64,000 nt of DNA from assembly GCF_000017405.1 (NCBI RefSeq), contig NC_009667.1:372001-436000 (forward strand), in the 5' to 3' direction. Source of the DNA: Brucella anthropi ATCC 49188. GTDB taxonomy: Bacteria; Pseudomonadota; Alphaproteobacteria; Rhizobiales; Rhizobiaceae. The notes under the pieces were generated by a model that saw nothing but the letters and a program-made list of their open reading frames with translations, had not been told where the DNA came from and made no database searches. A program made the translations under genes and the position numbers. Shown here one piece after another: positions 27,240 through 36,993 of this stretch. The stretch's first letter is position 1. Each line of letters opens with the position of its first letter.

Positions 27240-28088
27240 TCAATAAAAGCTGTTGGGGAAATAGCGCAGATAGAGCTCCGTTAGCGTACCTTTCAACTGC
27301 AGGGCCTGAAGAGCATTGTTGAAGGCACTGGCAAGGGGAGCGTTCTTCTGTGCGACAGCAATGCTGAGGCCGGAGCCAAGATATTGCGGTGCGAGGTAAG
27401 CGCCGGCTGTAAAGCTGCAGCAAGCATGGCCTTCAGGACTGTTCAACCACATTGAAAGTGACATGCCGTCGTGGAACACAGCGCTGACCTTGCCGCTCTT
27501 GAGATCAGCGAACATGAGAGATGCATCAGGGTAAGATTTGGCGATCGCCTGAGGAAAATAGCTTTTTAGCAGTTGCTCGTGGGCTGATCCTGCAACCACA
27601 CCAACGCCTTTGCCTTTTGTGGCCGTAACTGCATCGTCATTAAATGTACCCGCATTGGTCGTCGCAAATCGCGCAGGCAATCGCATATAGGACCGCGAGA
27701 AAGCGAATTGATCGCGATTTTCATCGGTTGATTTCCATCCGGCGATGATGGCTTCTGCTTGTCCGCTAAGCAGTCGTTCCTCAAGCTCATTCCACGGCAC
27801 AGCTTCAATCTGACAGACGTCGTCAACACCCAATTGACGACAAAGGGCTTTGGCTAGGTCGACATTGTAGCCGGAAAGCTGTCCCTGATCGCCAAGCATG
27901 TTGAACGGGGGAAAGTCAACGGTTGTGAGGAACCTCAACCGATTGAGCGCCTGCAAGGACGGTAACGGCAGGCGTTCTTTCTGGTTGATGAAAGATGGGG
28001 CCTCTGGCTGTGCGTCTGAGGCCCAGGCGCTATGGGCGCCACACGTGAATGCCAACGCGACGAGCAGTCTTGGAAGGTAGCGTTTCAT
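27240..28088 (-). CDS. periplasmic substrate-binding protein (SBP_bac_3 family), orphan
   Basis: This 282-aa protein has a signal peptide ending near SAWAS (about residue 24). The body is a family-3 binding domain: FLTTVDFPPFNMLGDQGQLSGYNVDLAKAL is the usual opening (residues 52-81; only ends needed: FLTTVDFPPFN to NVDLAKAL), followed by VPWNELEERLLSGQAEAIIAG. Such proteins bind polar amino acids or similar ligands in the periplasm. No permease or ATPase gene is next to it, so it works with a distant transporter or as a sensor component. The flanking intergenic regions are unusually AT-rich. Confidence 0.85.
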   Translation of the reverse strand: MKRYLPRLLVALAFTCGAHSAWASDAQPEAPSFINQKERLPLPSLQALNRLRFLTTVDFPPFNMLGDQGQLSGYNVDLAKALCRQLGVDDVCQIEAVPWNELEERLLSGQAEAIIAGWKSTDENRDQFAFSRSYMRLPARFATTNAGTFNDDAVTATKGKGVGVVAGSAHEQLLKSYFPQAIAKSYPDASLMFADLKSGKVSAVFHDGMSLSMWLNSPEGHACCSFTAGAYLAPQYLGSGLSIAVAQKNAPLASAFNNALQALQLKGTLTELYLRYFPNSFY

Positions 28089-28324
28089 GATCCGCTTTTG
28101 CCTTTTTCTCTATAATTTCGCGTTAACTGAGTTATCGAGTGACGAGCAATATTCAACGAAGGTTCAATAAAAATAAAGGTTGCAATTCCTTTTCAGTATA
28201 TTACCTTCCGATTGCAAATTTTACCGAAATAAATACCTAATGAAGTAAATGGTAAAATAGTAAAGAATTGAATTATTAAAGCATAAAATAAGTAAATATA
28301 GGTATTCAGTAGTGCGGGGGTGCT
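28089..28324. promoter_or_regulatory. very AT-rich divergent promoter region
   Basis: This 236-bp stretch separates the binding-protein gene from the glycosyltransferase gene. The part at 28190-28310 is mostly A and T, with repeated GTAAA/AATAA runs, far below the GC content of the neighbouring genes. Such tracts attract H-NS-like silencers, and MucR is the likely candidate in this order. Silencing is inference. Confidence 0.5.
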
Positions 28325-30205
28325 ATGAGTAATGGATCGATTGCGTTCGATCTGGAGATATGCAGTGCCATATCAGCCAGATTGGAACAATGTGGCGTGT
28401 CTAGAGATGCGTTGTTGGGGGCGTATAGTACGGCTACTCACCATGGAACATCTTTTTGTGTGGAATTGATTCAGCGAGGAGATGTTGCGGAATCGGCCAT
28501 TTATGCAGCTATCGCTGATCTTCTGGGATTGGAATTCACAAACGAGGCTTTACCGTCGCGCATTTTCGTATCGGGGGAGGAAAAGCCATCGGCTTTCATC
28601 GATGTCGGACAGGTTATGGTGCTCGGCGCAGACGGAAGTAGTTATCTCTACATTGCTCCGTCCGAAAATCGTATCCGAAAACTTCGAGATCATATTCTTG
28701 CGACACCGCAATTGAAGAGCCGAATTCGGATCTGTACGCCGACACTTTTGAAACAGATCATGCGGCAACGACATCAGAAGGATCTGATTGCGCGGGCTCA
28801 TGAAATGACGCCGCAGTCGTTTTCAGCAGCGCGCGTTCTGGATACGCCACAGGCATTTATCATTGCCATGGCAATCTATGCGTTCTTTGCCTGCGTGTTT
28901 AACTGGCCGACGATGACGCTTCTGGTGCTTCATGTGGCGTTGTCGGTATTCTTCTTCGGATGCGTGATGATCCGTTTGTTCGCGGCTGTTTCGGGACGCC
29001 GGTTGAAGTTTCTCGAAATCAGGAAATGCAATCCGCGTGACTTACCGAACTATTCAGTCCTGGTCCCGTTATATCGGGAGCAGGAAGTGATCGGTCAGCT
29101 TATTACGAGCTTGAAACGGCTGAATTGGCCCGCCAGCAAACTCGATATCAAGCTTGTTTGCGAGAAGGATGATTTCGATACAGTATCGGCAATACGCCGT
29201 GAACGGCTGCCGTTGAATTTCGAATTGGTTCTCGTGCCGTCTGGCGGACCCAAGACGAAGCCGAAGGCGCTGAATTATGCATTGCAATTTGCGCGAGGCG
29301 AGATTGTAGCGGTCTTCGATGCTGAAGACCGTCCACACCCTGACCAGCTGCTGGAAGCATGGCAGACTTTTCAGGCTGAAGGCGACAAGCTGGCCTGTGT
29401 GCAGGCACCGCTGATTATCGGGAACTTCCGCCACAACCTGCTGACACGAATGTTCGCATTTGAATATGCAGCGCTTTTCCGCGGTTTGTTGCCGTGGCTC
29501 GCTTCGCGGGGTCTTGTCGTTCCTCTCGGCGGTACTTCCAATCATTTTCGGCGATCTTGTCTGGAAGAAGTTGGCGGCTGGGATGCCTACAATGTCACGG
29601 AGGATGCCGATCTCGGGGTGAGGCTCGCCCGGTTCGGTTATCACATCGGCGTCATCACGCGCGGAACGATTGAGGACGCACCCGTAAACTATGATATCTG
29701 GCGTAAACAGCGAACACGCTGGCTCAAGGGCTGGATGCAGACATGGCTCGTTCATGGACGCCAGCCGCACAACACATGGCGTGAACTTGGCTGGTTCCGT
29801 TTTTCCGTCAATCAGATCTACACGCTAGGTATAATCAGTTCAGCGCTTCTGCATCCGCTCATGTTGGCCATGTTCGCGATCTTGCTGATCAGCATGTTAT
29901 TCGGGCCTTTGACAACCCATGGCGTCTGGCTGTTGGGGATTGATGTAACGAATATTCTGCTGGCCTATCTTAGCTTCTATCTTCTGGGTGCAAGAACAAT
30001 GGAACCAACGGAGCTGGGAGGATATGCCTATCTGTTCTCAATCCCGGTATACTGGGTGTTGATTTCAATCTCAGCGTGGCGCGCCTTATGGCAGCTGATG
30101 CGTGTGCCTCATCTGTGGGAAAAGACACCGCACCAGCCGAGCCTGTTCTACATTTCCGCAGACGACGAGGTGAGGAATGTAGAGCCGCGTCCGATGATCG
30201 ATTGA
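28325..30205 (+). CDS. membrane glycosyltransferase family 2, BcsA-like, with N-terminal GspE/MshEN-like domain
   Basis: This 626-aa protein likely polymerises or transfers sugars at the inner membrane. Residues 1-150 look like the small domain found at the N-terminus of GspE/PilB ATPases and some transferases. Two membrane spans follow (about 180-225). The GT2 domain starts at [14 protein letters not shown], with DAED near 332, TEDADLG near 425 and the processive-type QRTRW near 462. Three or more membrane spans follow. No bcsB partner lies nearby, so it is probably an exopolysaccharide synthase rather than cellulose synthase. GGGGG precedes the ATG. Its 3' end overlaps ppk2 by 58 bp on the opposite strand. 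Confidence 0.87.
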   Translation: MSNGSIAFDLEICSAISARLEQCGVSRDALLGAYSTATHHGTSFCVELIQRGDVAESAIYAAIADLLGLEFTNEALPSRIFVSGEEKPSAFIDVGQVMVLGADGSSYLYIAPSENRIRKLRDHILATPQLKSRIRICTPTLLKQIMRQRHQKDLIARAHEMTPQSFSAARVLDTPQAFIIAMAIYAFFACVFNWPTMTLLVLHVALSVFFFGCVMIRLFAAVSGRRLKFLEIRKCNPRDLPNYSVLVPLYREQEVIGQLITSLKRLNWPASKLDIKLVCEKDDFDTVSAIRRERLPLNFELVLVPSGGPKTKPKALNYALQFARGEIVAVFDAEDRPHPDQLLEAWQTFQAEGDKLACVQAPLIIGNFRHNLLTRMFAFEYAALFRGLLPWLASRGLVVPLGGTSNHFRRSCLEEVGGWDAYNVTEDADLGVRLARFGYHIGVITRGTIEDAPVNYDIWRKQRTRWLKGWMQTWLVHGRQPHNTWRELGWFRFSVNQIYTLGIISSALLHPLMLAMFAILLISMLFGPLTTHGVWLLGIDVTNILLAYLSFYLLGARTMEPTELGGYAYLFSIPVYWVLISISAWRALWQLMRVPHLWEKTPHQPSLFYISADDEVRNVEPRPMID

Positions 30206-31092
30206 TCCTCGGCTCCAATTGCCTGAAGGTCTCTTCCTTCATAGGGCAGCGTCAAAAGGATGCGCCGGATTGCAGCTAATCTGGCGCGTCGCTTGTCATT
30301 CGACCGAATGATCGTCCAGGGTGCGTAACCTGTATCGGTCCGTTCAAGCATGGTGTGTAGTGCGTCGGAGTAATCATTCCAGCGGGAGATTCCCGCCACA
30401 TCCATCGGCGAGAACTTCCAGTTCTTGAGCGGACTATGGCGACGTTCATGAAAGCGCTTGAGCTGCATTTCCTGACCGATATCCAGCCAGAATTTGAAGA
30501 GATGAATACCGTCCGTAACGATCATGCGCTCGAAATCGGGTGTTTCAGTCAGGAAGGTTTCAAGCTGCGCCGGGGTACAAAAACCCATCACCCGTTCCAC
30601 ACCAGCCCGGTTGTACCATGATCGGTCAAACGTAACGAACTCGCCGGCAGTTGGAAAATGCGCGACATAACGCTGGAAATACCATTGACCCTGTTCGGTT
30701 TCGGTGGGCTTCGGCAAAGCAACGTTCCGCGCGGTTCTGGGGTTCATGAACTCACGGATAGTAAAGATTGTCCCGCCTTTACCAGCCGCGTCGCGGCCTT
30801 CGAAAACACTGATGACTCGACCGCCTGTATCCTGAAGCCAGTATTGAAGTTTGACGAGTTCGATCTGAAGCCGCTCCAGCGTTTCTTCATATTCGTCCGA
30901 CTTCATCTTGGATGGGTAGGGATATCCACCTGACTGCAGCGCATTATCGTCGATCCATTTCGGCAGTTTCGGATCATTTATGTCAAACGAACGCGCTACA
31001 CCGTCAATTTTCAGCTTGATTGGCTTGTCGATCGGCTTCGCTTCGTCTTTTTTGTCTTTCTTTTTGTTAGCTGTCTTCGAACTGTCACCCAC
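30148..31092 (-). CDS. ppk2: polyphosphate kinase 2
   Basis: This 314-aa PPK2-family enzyme transfers phosphate between polyphosphate and nucleotides. The P-loop [11 protein letters not shown] lies near residue 99 and the Walker B/lid motif [14 protein letters not shown] near 155. The N-terminal 50 residues are Lys-rich and probably disordered. The start is GTG, with AAAGGGAA upstream. It is divergent from phoR, a plausible phosphate-metabolism link. The last 58 bp overlap the end of the convergent glycosyltransferase gene, so the two transcripts are antisense there. Confidence 0.92.
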   Translation of the reverse strand: MGDSSKTANKKKDKKDEAKPIDKPIKLKIDGVARSFDINDPKLPKWIDDNALQSGGYPYPSKMKSDEYEETLERLQIELVKLQYWLQDTGGRVISVFEGRDAAGKGGTIFTIREFMNPRTARNVALPKPTETEQGQWYFQRYVAHFPTAGEFVTFDRSWYNRAGVERVMGFCTPAQLETFLTETPDFERMIVTDGIHLFKFWLDIGQEMQLKRFHERRHSPLKNWKFSPMDVAGISRWNDYSDALHTMLERTDTGYAPWTIIRSNDKRRARLAAIRRILLTLPYEGRDLQAIGAEDQSIIGRGSTFLTSSSAEM

Positions 31093-31204
31093 GGCAATTC
31101 CCTTTCGTTTATATCAAAGCATGATATGGGCTGTTTGGAAGCCGCGTAAAGGACGTTCGAGCATTTCCGGATAAGTCTATGCCCCAACCGCAGAAGGAAG
31201 CAGC

Positions 31205-32497
31205 ATGAGCGAGGCAGGCAACCGCACCGATCCAGAACCACAGGCGGAGAAGTCGATTTTCGAACCGCTTCTCCGGGTCAAGGGTGTCTTGATTGCCAGC
31301 ATGGTTCTCGCGGTTTGCGTGCTGGCTCTTGATCTCCCATTCTGGTTTCGAGCTGGCCTCCTGGCCGTTGTTGTACTCGGCGCTGTGTGGCTCGCAAGCG
31401 AAGTTGCGAGCAGCGAGCCAGACGAAGAGCCGGCGAAGACAGCGGCACCCAACGAAATGGCGGGAGTGTCCGGCGAGCGTCTGGCTGATCTTTTGACCGA
31501 TCCGATGGTCGTCTTCGATCATAGCGGAACCGTTCTATTCAACAATTCTGCGGCTTTGGAGGCGTTCCAGTCGCTGGAAACCGGCACAGCGCTCTACTTG
31601 CGGTTTCGAGCGCCGGAAATGCATGCTCTCATTCAAGGCGTGATTGCAGACGGCGAAGCGCGAAGTATTGAATATTTCGAACGCGTCCCGATTGATCGCT
31701 GGTTCAAGGCGATGGTCAAGGCCTTGCCGGGTAAGGATGGCAGGCCTGAACTTTTCGTCCTGCTGTTCCGCGATCAGAGCGAAACGCGTCGCATTGATCG
31801 TATGCGTTCAGACTTCATTGCGAATGCAAGTCACGAACTGCGCACGCCGCTCGCCTCGCTTCGAGGGTTCATCGAGACGTTGCAGGGACCAGCTCGAAAC
31901 GACGCAGCTGCGCGCGACCGCTTTCTGGATATCATGCAGAAACAGGCCGAACGCATGTCGCGCCTGATCGACGATCTTTTGTCCTTGTCTCGTCTTGAAA
32001 TGCGGGCACATCTGGCGGTCAATGAATGTGTGGACATGACATCCATCCTCAATCATGTTGCCGACACACTGACGCCCTTGGCAGCCGGTCTCGATATCAG
32101 TATCGAGCGTCAACTGCCGGATCATCCCGTTACAGTCACTGGCGCGCGTGACGAGCTTATCCAGGTATTTCAGAACCTCGTCGAAAATGCCTGCAAATAC
32201 GGGCAGGCAGGCAAGCGCGTCATCGTAAAACTGGACGAAGACAATAGCGGCAGTTCTGCTGAGGTGGTGGCATCAGTTCAGGATTTTGGTCCGGGCATTG
32301 CAGCGGAGCATTTGCCGCGCCTGACGGAACGTTTCTATCGGATTGACGTCGAAACAAGCCGGGCTCAAAAGGGTACGGGCCTTGGGCTTGCCATCGTCAA
32401 ACATATCCTTGCACGCCATCGCGGTCGTCTGGTTGTTCGCTCGCAATTGGGCGAAGGATCAACTTTCACGGTGCGGATGCCGAAACGTACTGTGTAG
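31205..32497 (+). CDS. phoR: phosphate-regulon-type sensor histidine kinase
   Basis: This 430-aa kinase has two membrane spans near residues 28-65, with almost no periplasmic loop, as in PhoR. A PAS domain follows near 93-190 (DPMVVFDHSGTVLFNNSAA). The H-box NASHELRTPLA places the phospho-acceptor near H210. The N-box NLVENACKYG, G1 FGPGIAAEHLPRL and G2 GTGLGLAIV are intact. It would phosphorylate PhoB under phosphate limitation. In related genomes, as I recall, pst transport genes and phoB follow phoR; here a convergent acetyltransferase gene lies 5 bp after its stop. Confidence 0.88.
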   Translation: MSEAGNRTDPEPQAEKSIFEPLLRVKGVLIASMVLAVCVLALDLPFWFRAGLLAVVVLGAVWLASEVASSEPDEEPAKTAAPNEMAGVSGERLADLLTDPMVVFDHSGTVLFNNSAALEAFQSLETGTALYLRFRAPEMHALIQGVIADGEARSIEYFERVPIDRWFKAMVKALPGKDGRPELFVLLFRDQSETRRIDRMRSDFIANASHELRTPLASLRGFIETLQGPARNDAAARDRFLDIMQKQAERMSRLIDDLLSLSRLEMRAHLAVNECVDMTSILNHVADTLTPLAAGLDISIERQLPDHPVTVTGARDELIQVFQNLVENACKYGQAGKRVIVKLDEDNSGSSAEVVASVQDFGPGIAAEHLPRLTERFYRIDVETSRAQKGTGLGLAIVKHILARHRGRLVVRSQLGEGSTFTVRMPKRTV

Positions 32498-32502
32498 GCT
32501 TT

Positions 32503-33630
32503 CTAACCAAACTTGCGCAGCACCCGCCATTTCAACGGGCGCAGCTTTTTGTAAAGCAAGGTTGAACGTATCCATTCCAGTGAACGGGCAAGAATGAGTG
32601 AGGTGCGTCCCCGAAGAGTGGCGGGGCGAATATAGTCGCGCAGGGGTATTGTCCGGTCGCACAAGCCGATTTTCCACCCCTCGTCGCCAAAGCCAAGATC
32701 GAAGCAGGCGTAGCCATCTGCTTTCAGCCTGTGCAAAAGGCGTAGAATTATCACTTTGCCGGGTGAAAATTTGCTCCATGTTCCGGCCTCGAAGGTTGTG
32801 ATCATCGCACAGTAATGGTCATTGCGAACGACGCTCCACATGGTGGCCAATATTGTTTCCCCAACGGCAAGTGCTGAAAGATGCAGGCCATTGTGTTGAG
32901 CTAGCTGCTCGGTTGCTTCTTCGAAGAAGCGGCGCTTTTCAGGATGCGCATCGAAGCCAGGGACCATGGTTTCTTCAAAACGGCGCTGTTTCTGGCGTAG
33001 CATGACCTGCAGAACAGATCGTCGTTCCGCTTGGGTTTGCGCTATAAAGAACCGACATCCTTCCATCTTCTGAAGCGTGCGATCACGCTTCTTGATATTG
33101 CTGATACTCTGTATGGATCGCTCTATCTCATCCATCGGGCGCATCAGAGAAATCGCATGTGTCGATGCGTTAGAAAGCTTGTTTGCCAGTTGCCACAGTG
33201 GATTTGCGAAGCCTTCCACTCGCTCCGGCATTTTGCAGAATGCAATCACATCATGCGAGGGAACCGCTGCGACAACAGCTTCGAGAACGCGTGCGGTAGT
33301 GTCAGGAGAAAGTTTCGCTGCAGCTGGAAACACGATAGGCACGTTGTAGTCGCTCACACCGTCATCGATAAATCCCAGCACACGGGATCCGTAAATACTT
33401 GTGATTGAGAGCGGCAGAAAAAGAAGCGGGGTGCCGTCGTGCTGGCGAACCTCGGTCAAACATAGCTGTGTGCCGGGTCTGCGCCCGTAAGTTGCGTCCC
33501 ATGCTCTTACGAAAGATTTGGTCTGGAACACAAAAAATGCGCTGCCGGTTTTGTCATCGGCATCTGGCCAGTCGCTGGATAGCTGTTCCGCGCTGCTATA
33601 GACCCGAATGTCAAAATCTTTGGTCAGCAT
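32503..33630 (-). CDS. GNAT-fold acetyltransferase of the BioF2/FemAB-like type
   Basis: This 375-aa cytosolic protein resembles the GNAT-like proteins (Acetyltransf_6) often coded in exopolysaccharide clusters. The C-terminal GNAT fold spans about residues 180-330, with ALAVGETILATMWSVVRNDHYCAMITTF as core strands (positions about 250-278) and FDLGFGDEGWKIGLCD near 318. It probably acylates a sugar or lipid-linked intermediate. It is convergent with phoR and divergent from a GT2 gene. The intergenic region on its 5' side carries two palindromes. The donor and acceptor are unknown. Confidence 0.75.
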   Translation of the reverse strand: MLTKDFDIRVYSSAEQLSSDWPDADDKTGSAFFVFQTKSFVRAWDATYGRRPGTQLCLTEVRQHDGTPLLFLPLSITSIYGSRVLGFIDDGVSDYNVPIVFPAAAKLSPDTTARVLEAVVAAVPSHDVIAFCKMPERVEGFANPLWQLANKLSNASTHAISLMRPMDEIERSIQSISNIKKRDRTLQKMEGCRFFIAQTQAERRSVLQVMLRQKQRRFEETMVPGFDAHPEKRRFFEEATEQLAQHNGLHLSALAVGETILATMWSVVRNDHYCAMITTFEAGTWSKFSPGKVIILRLLHRLKADGYACFDLGFGDEGWKIGLCDRTIPLRDYIRPATLRGRTSLILARSLEWIRSTLLYKKLRPLKWRVLRKFG

Positions 33631-33645
33631 AAATGTCTTTCAGGA

Positions 33646-33677
33646 TTTCCTAAATTAGGAAACCTCAATTATTTGAG
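33646..33677. promoter_or_regulatory. paired palindromes in the divergent EPS promoter
   Basis: TTTCCTAA-A-TTAGGAAA (33646-33662) is an exact 8-1-8 dyad. CTCAA-TTAT-TTGAG (33664-33677) follows directly. They lie between the GNAT gene and the GT2 gene and could be operators for one or both directions. Confidence 0.55.
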
Positions 33678-33805
33678 TACGCCGAATCTCATTTTATAGT
33701 TGAAGTGTTTAGTGGATTTGAAACCAAAGGAAACTATGAAATGCTGGCTTGATTGGTTCTGCCAATAGATTGCTAGGCGCGTGCTTTCTCCCAAATAGGT
33801 CAACG

Positions 33806-34801
33806 ATGTCTGTTTCGATTATCATCAAAACTTTGAACGAAGAAAAGCGCATCGCCGAGGCTGTAGAGAGCGCTCTGAAGGCTTTGCCTGGCGGAAAAGT
33901 GGAAGTAATCGTAGCAGATAGCGGGTCCACGGATCGCACAATAGAGATAGCACAGTCTTATCCGATCAAGATTGTGCAGATCGAGCCTCCCGCGCGGGCC
34001 AGCTGCGGTCTCGGTCCACAACTGGGCTTTCAGTATTCGACGCAGCCCTATATCTGCCTGATCGATGGCGACATGACAATCGAGCCAGATTTTCTGCCGG
34101 CAGCTCTTGATTATCTCGACAAGCACCCGGATGTCGGTGGCGTGACCGGCCATGTCGTGGACCAGATTCTGGAAAGTCTGGAGTTCCAGCGTCGTGCGAA
34201 GCGGCATTCGCCGGAAGCGCGAACAGGTGACATCGACCGTATGAATGGCGGTGGACTTTACAGGCGCAGCGCGATCGAGCAGGCGGGATATTTTTCCGAT
34301 CGCAATCTTCATGGCCATGAAGAGTTTGATGCGGGTGTTCGGCTGCGTAGTAAAGGCTGGAAACTCTATCGTCTGGATCGCCCTTTTGTGCAGCATTTTG
34401 GCTATACCATGAATGCCTATAAGCTTCTGGTTCGCCGGTGGAAAAGCAAATATCTGCGTGGAACCGGCGAGGTTTTGCGTGCTGCAATGGGGCAGGCACA
34501 CCAGAAGAATTTGTTCCGTGAACTGCCGGAATTACGGCTTTGGGGCGCGGTTTATCTATGGTGGCTGGTGATCTTGGCGGCTCTCGTTTTCGTGCCGGGA
34601 TGGCCGCTGGCAATTCTGGCGGCAGCCGTGATTGCGGCGATCCCGTTCGCGGCAATGTCCATTCGTTCGCGTAGTATCGAGCTTGGCGTCTACGCGGTGG
34701 TAGCATGGATATTTCATGCAGCTGCACTACCGCTTGGCTTTTTTCAGCCGCGCCGCAAACCAACCGACTGGATCGAAAGTAAGGTTATAAGGGAGCCTTG
34801 A
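33806..34801 (+). CDS. glycosyltransferase family 2 with C-terminal membrane spans
   Basis: This 331-aa inner-membrane-associated transferase opens with SVSIIIKTLNEEKRIAEAVE. DSGSTDRT and the DGDMTIEPDF DxD-type motif near residue 91 follow. The acceptor region is RMNGGGLYRRSAIEQAG, with GHEEFDAGVRL near 172. Two or three hydrophobic spans fill residues 250-310. I chose the ATG at 33806 because the GT fold starts there and AGG lies 7 nt upstream. An in-frame ATG at 33749 would add 19 atypical residues. Its stop overlaps the next start (TGATG). It probably adds one sugar to the lipid-linked repeat unit. Confidence 0.87.
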   Translation: MSVSIIIKTLNEEKRIAEAVESALKALPGGKVEVIVADSGSTDRTIEIAQSYPIKIVQIEPPARASCGLGPQLGFQYSTQPYICLIDGDMTIEPDFLPAALDYLDKHPDVGGVTGHVVDQILESLEFQRRAKRHSPEARTGDIDRMNGGGLYRRSAIEQAGYFSDRNLHGHEEFDAGVRLRSKGWKLYRLDRPFVQHFGYTMNAYKLLVRRWKSKYLRGTGEVLRAAMGQAHQKNLFRELPELRLWGAVYLWWLVILAALVFVPGWPLAILAAAVIAAIPFAAMSIRSRSIELGVYAVVAWIFHAAALPLGFFQPRRKPTDWIESKVIREP

Positions 34802-36993
34802 TGAAAATCCTGCGACTGGCCATATCCGTTTCACTTATAGGCCTCGCGATGTCCAACGCTGGTGCTGAGGAATGGCTTCCGGTCACAGAAAACAATCTCG
34901 AAATTTCCGATGGAAGCCCGCTCGATTTTTCGGGGTTTCTGACAAACATCCCCATTGAAGAGAAAAATCGTTTGATCGCAAATGCCGCCGGGCATTTCGC
35001 AAAAGCCGACGAGCCTGACCAAACGATGCGGCTGCAGTGTGCCGCGATTGCCTGGGGGCCACCCTCATCTGGCGTGGTAGATCATGCCTTCATTGATCGA
35101 TATGTGCGACAGCTTCGCCTGCACGGCTACAATATAGCTCGACTTCATTTTGTTGATGCCGACTTGATGCTTGGACAGGAGCGCGATTTCGATTTTCGTC
35201 CGGAAGCTCTCGACCGGATGCGTTACCTGATGGCGGCGCTCAAACGCGAAGGCATTTACTGGATCATCGACGGGCTTACCTCCGAAAGCGGCGCTTTGGG
35301 CGGGAAGGACACTGATCGTTGGGGACTTGAAGGCAATCTGAAACGCCGAACCTATGTGGACGATGCAGCATTTGATCACTGGCTGCGCTTCCAGAAAGAA
35401 GTCTACGCCACGATCAATCCTTATACAGGCCTCACACCTCTAGAAGACCCCGCACTCGCCCTCATCATTCCGTTCAATGAAAATGGTATCGAATTCACAA
35501 GCTTTGTGCACGAGCATGACGACGGGACCACATTTTGGCCCGGCTATCGTCCCGCGTTCAATGCATTTCTGAAAAAGCGCTATGCGAATACCGCTGCCTT
35601 GTCACGAGCATGGGGTGGTTTGGCATCCGATGAAAATCTGGAACAACAAGCCATCCAATTGCCTGAAAGCCGTAGCGGCGGCGGTAGACGGCTTCGGGAT
35701 TTTCAGGCTTTCCTCGTTGAAAGTGAACGTTTACTGGCACAACGGATGGAACAGGGCCTACGCGGTCTTGGCTATCGCGGTCTTGTCGCCCCCTATAACA
35801 ACTGGTTCACCGTCCAGACGGCTCTTTCAAGACAGAGCCAGAAAGCGTTGGTTGCCAATACCTATCATGACTGGATCGGAACCCTCAGCCCAGGAACGGA
35901 AATCAAGCATACGAGTTCGATTGCCGACGCTGCTTCCTATGTCAGCGAAATCGCTGTCGGGCGCTGGCTCGGGCGGCCTTTTCTTGTGACCGAGTACGAG
36001 CATCTGTTCTGGAACCGCTATCGATATGAAGCGGGTTTGGTGTTTCCGGCCTATGCCGCATTGCAGGGCTGGGACGGTATCTGTCGCCATGGGCAGGGGC
36101 CGCTAACGCTTGCATTTGATGAGGCAGCACCATTCCGCCAACGTATCGTTCCCTACACTTTTGCCGTCGATCCTGTCGCGCGTGCGGGCGAAACGCTGGC
36201 GTCACTCCTGTTTCGTCGAGGCGACATCGAAACTGCAGATTTCAATCTACCGTTCATGATGCAGGGTGAGGCGAGCCTTGGTGAATCGCTTGAGTTTCGA
36301 GAATCGGCGCGACTGAAACCGCTGGCACTTGTTGGCGGGATCGGTCTTGCCACGAAAGAACTGGCCTGGCCGCAAGGCCTACAAAAAAAAGTCGCGGTCG
36401 ATTATCGAAATGTATCACTCGATAACGTGTTGCAGCGTCTGAAAACGGCGGGTCTCCTTGCAGATGACAACGCGACCAATCCCTCGCAAGGCCTGTTTGA
36501 AAGCGCCACTGGTCAAATCCGGCTCGACCGTAACAAGCTGCGGATGCAGGTTGTCACGCCTAAGACCGAGGCCATTGCCTTTGCTGAACTGAAAGACCGC
36601 CTGACTTTGCGTGAGCTATCCCTCGGCAATGCCGAGGAGAGGGGCTTGTTTGCTGTTTCGGCTATTGATGAGAAGCCATTGAAGGACAGTGAAAAGCTGC
36701 TGATAATTTTCGCCAGTGATGCCCGTAATACCGACATGCGCTTCCGCGACAAGGCGGAGAAAATCATAGAGGATTGGGGACGGTTGCCAGTCACTCTGCT
36801 GCGTAACCGGGTGGATGTGACACTGGCAAGAAATACTGTTTCATGGACACTCTCGCCAGTCGGTCTTGATGGGAAGATTCATGACAAGATAGCTGTCGGG
36901 TCTGGCCCCATTGCCTTCCGGCTGGACAATGGAGCTGGCAAAGCAGGGCCGACGACGTTCTTCTTGCTGGAACGGAAGCTTGCAGCTCAATAG
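34801..36993 (+). CDS. secreted glycoside hydrolase-like protein, clan GH-A type barrel
   Basis: This 730-aa protein has a signal peptide (residues 1-22, ending NAGAE). An N-terminal (beta/alpha)8-type region includes RLHGYNIARLHFVDAD near 105-121. IIPFNENGIEF gives an Asn-Glu pair (E227) that fits a GH-A acid/base. RPFLVTEYEHLFW gives a Glu (E398) that fits the nucleophile. About 300 C-terminal residues look beta-rich. Its likely job is to cut, edit or release the polymer made by this cluster in the periplasm or outside. GGGAG at 34791 sets the start. It is coupled to the upstream GT2 gene. No exact GH family is assigned. Confidence 0.7.
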   Translation: MKILRLAISVSLIGLAMSNAGAEEWLPVTENNLEISDGSPLDFSGFLTNIPIEEKNRLIANAAGHFAKADEPDQTMRLQCAAIAWGPPSSGVVDHAFIDRYVRQLRLHGYNIARLHFVDADLMLGQERDFDFRPEALDRMRYLMAALKREGIYWIIDGLTSESGALGGKDTDRWGLEGNLKRRTYVDDAAFDHWLRFQKEVYATINPYTGLTPLEDPALALIIPFNENGIEFTSFVHEHDDGTTFWPGYRPAFNAFLKKRYANTAALSRAWGGLASDENLEQQAIQLPESRSGGGRRLRDFQAFLVESERLLAQRMEQGLRGLGYRGLVAPYNNWFTVQTALSRQSQKALVANTYHDWIGTLSPGTEIKHTSSIADAASYVSEIAVGRWLGRPFLVTEYEHLFWNRYRYEAGLVFPAYAALQGWDGICRHGQGPLTLAFDEAAPFRQRIVPYTFAVDPVARAGETLASLLFRRGDIETADFNLPFMMQGEASLGESLEFRESARLKPLALVGGIGLATKELAWPQGLQKKVAVDYRNVSLDNVLQRLKTAGLLADDNATNPSQGLFESATGQIRLDRNKLRMQVVTPKTEAIAFAELKDRLTLRELSLGNAEERGLFAVSAIDEKPLKDSEKLLIIFASDARNTDMRFRDKAEKIIEDWGRLPVTLLRNRVDVTLARNTVSWTLSPVGLDGKIHDKIAVGSGPIAFRLDNGAGKAGPTTFFLLERKLAAQ

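Noticed and set aside
29069..29770. 233-codon minus-strand frame
   Set aside because: It is antisense to the GT2 catalytic domain, whose motifs are intact on the plus strand.
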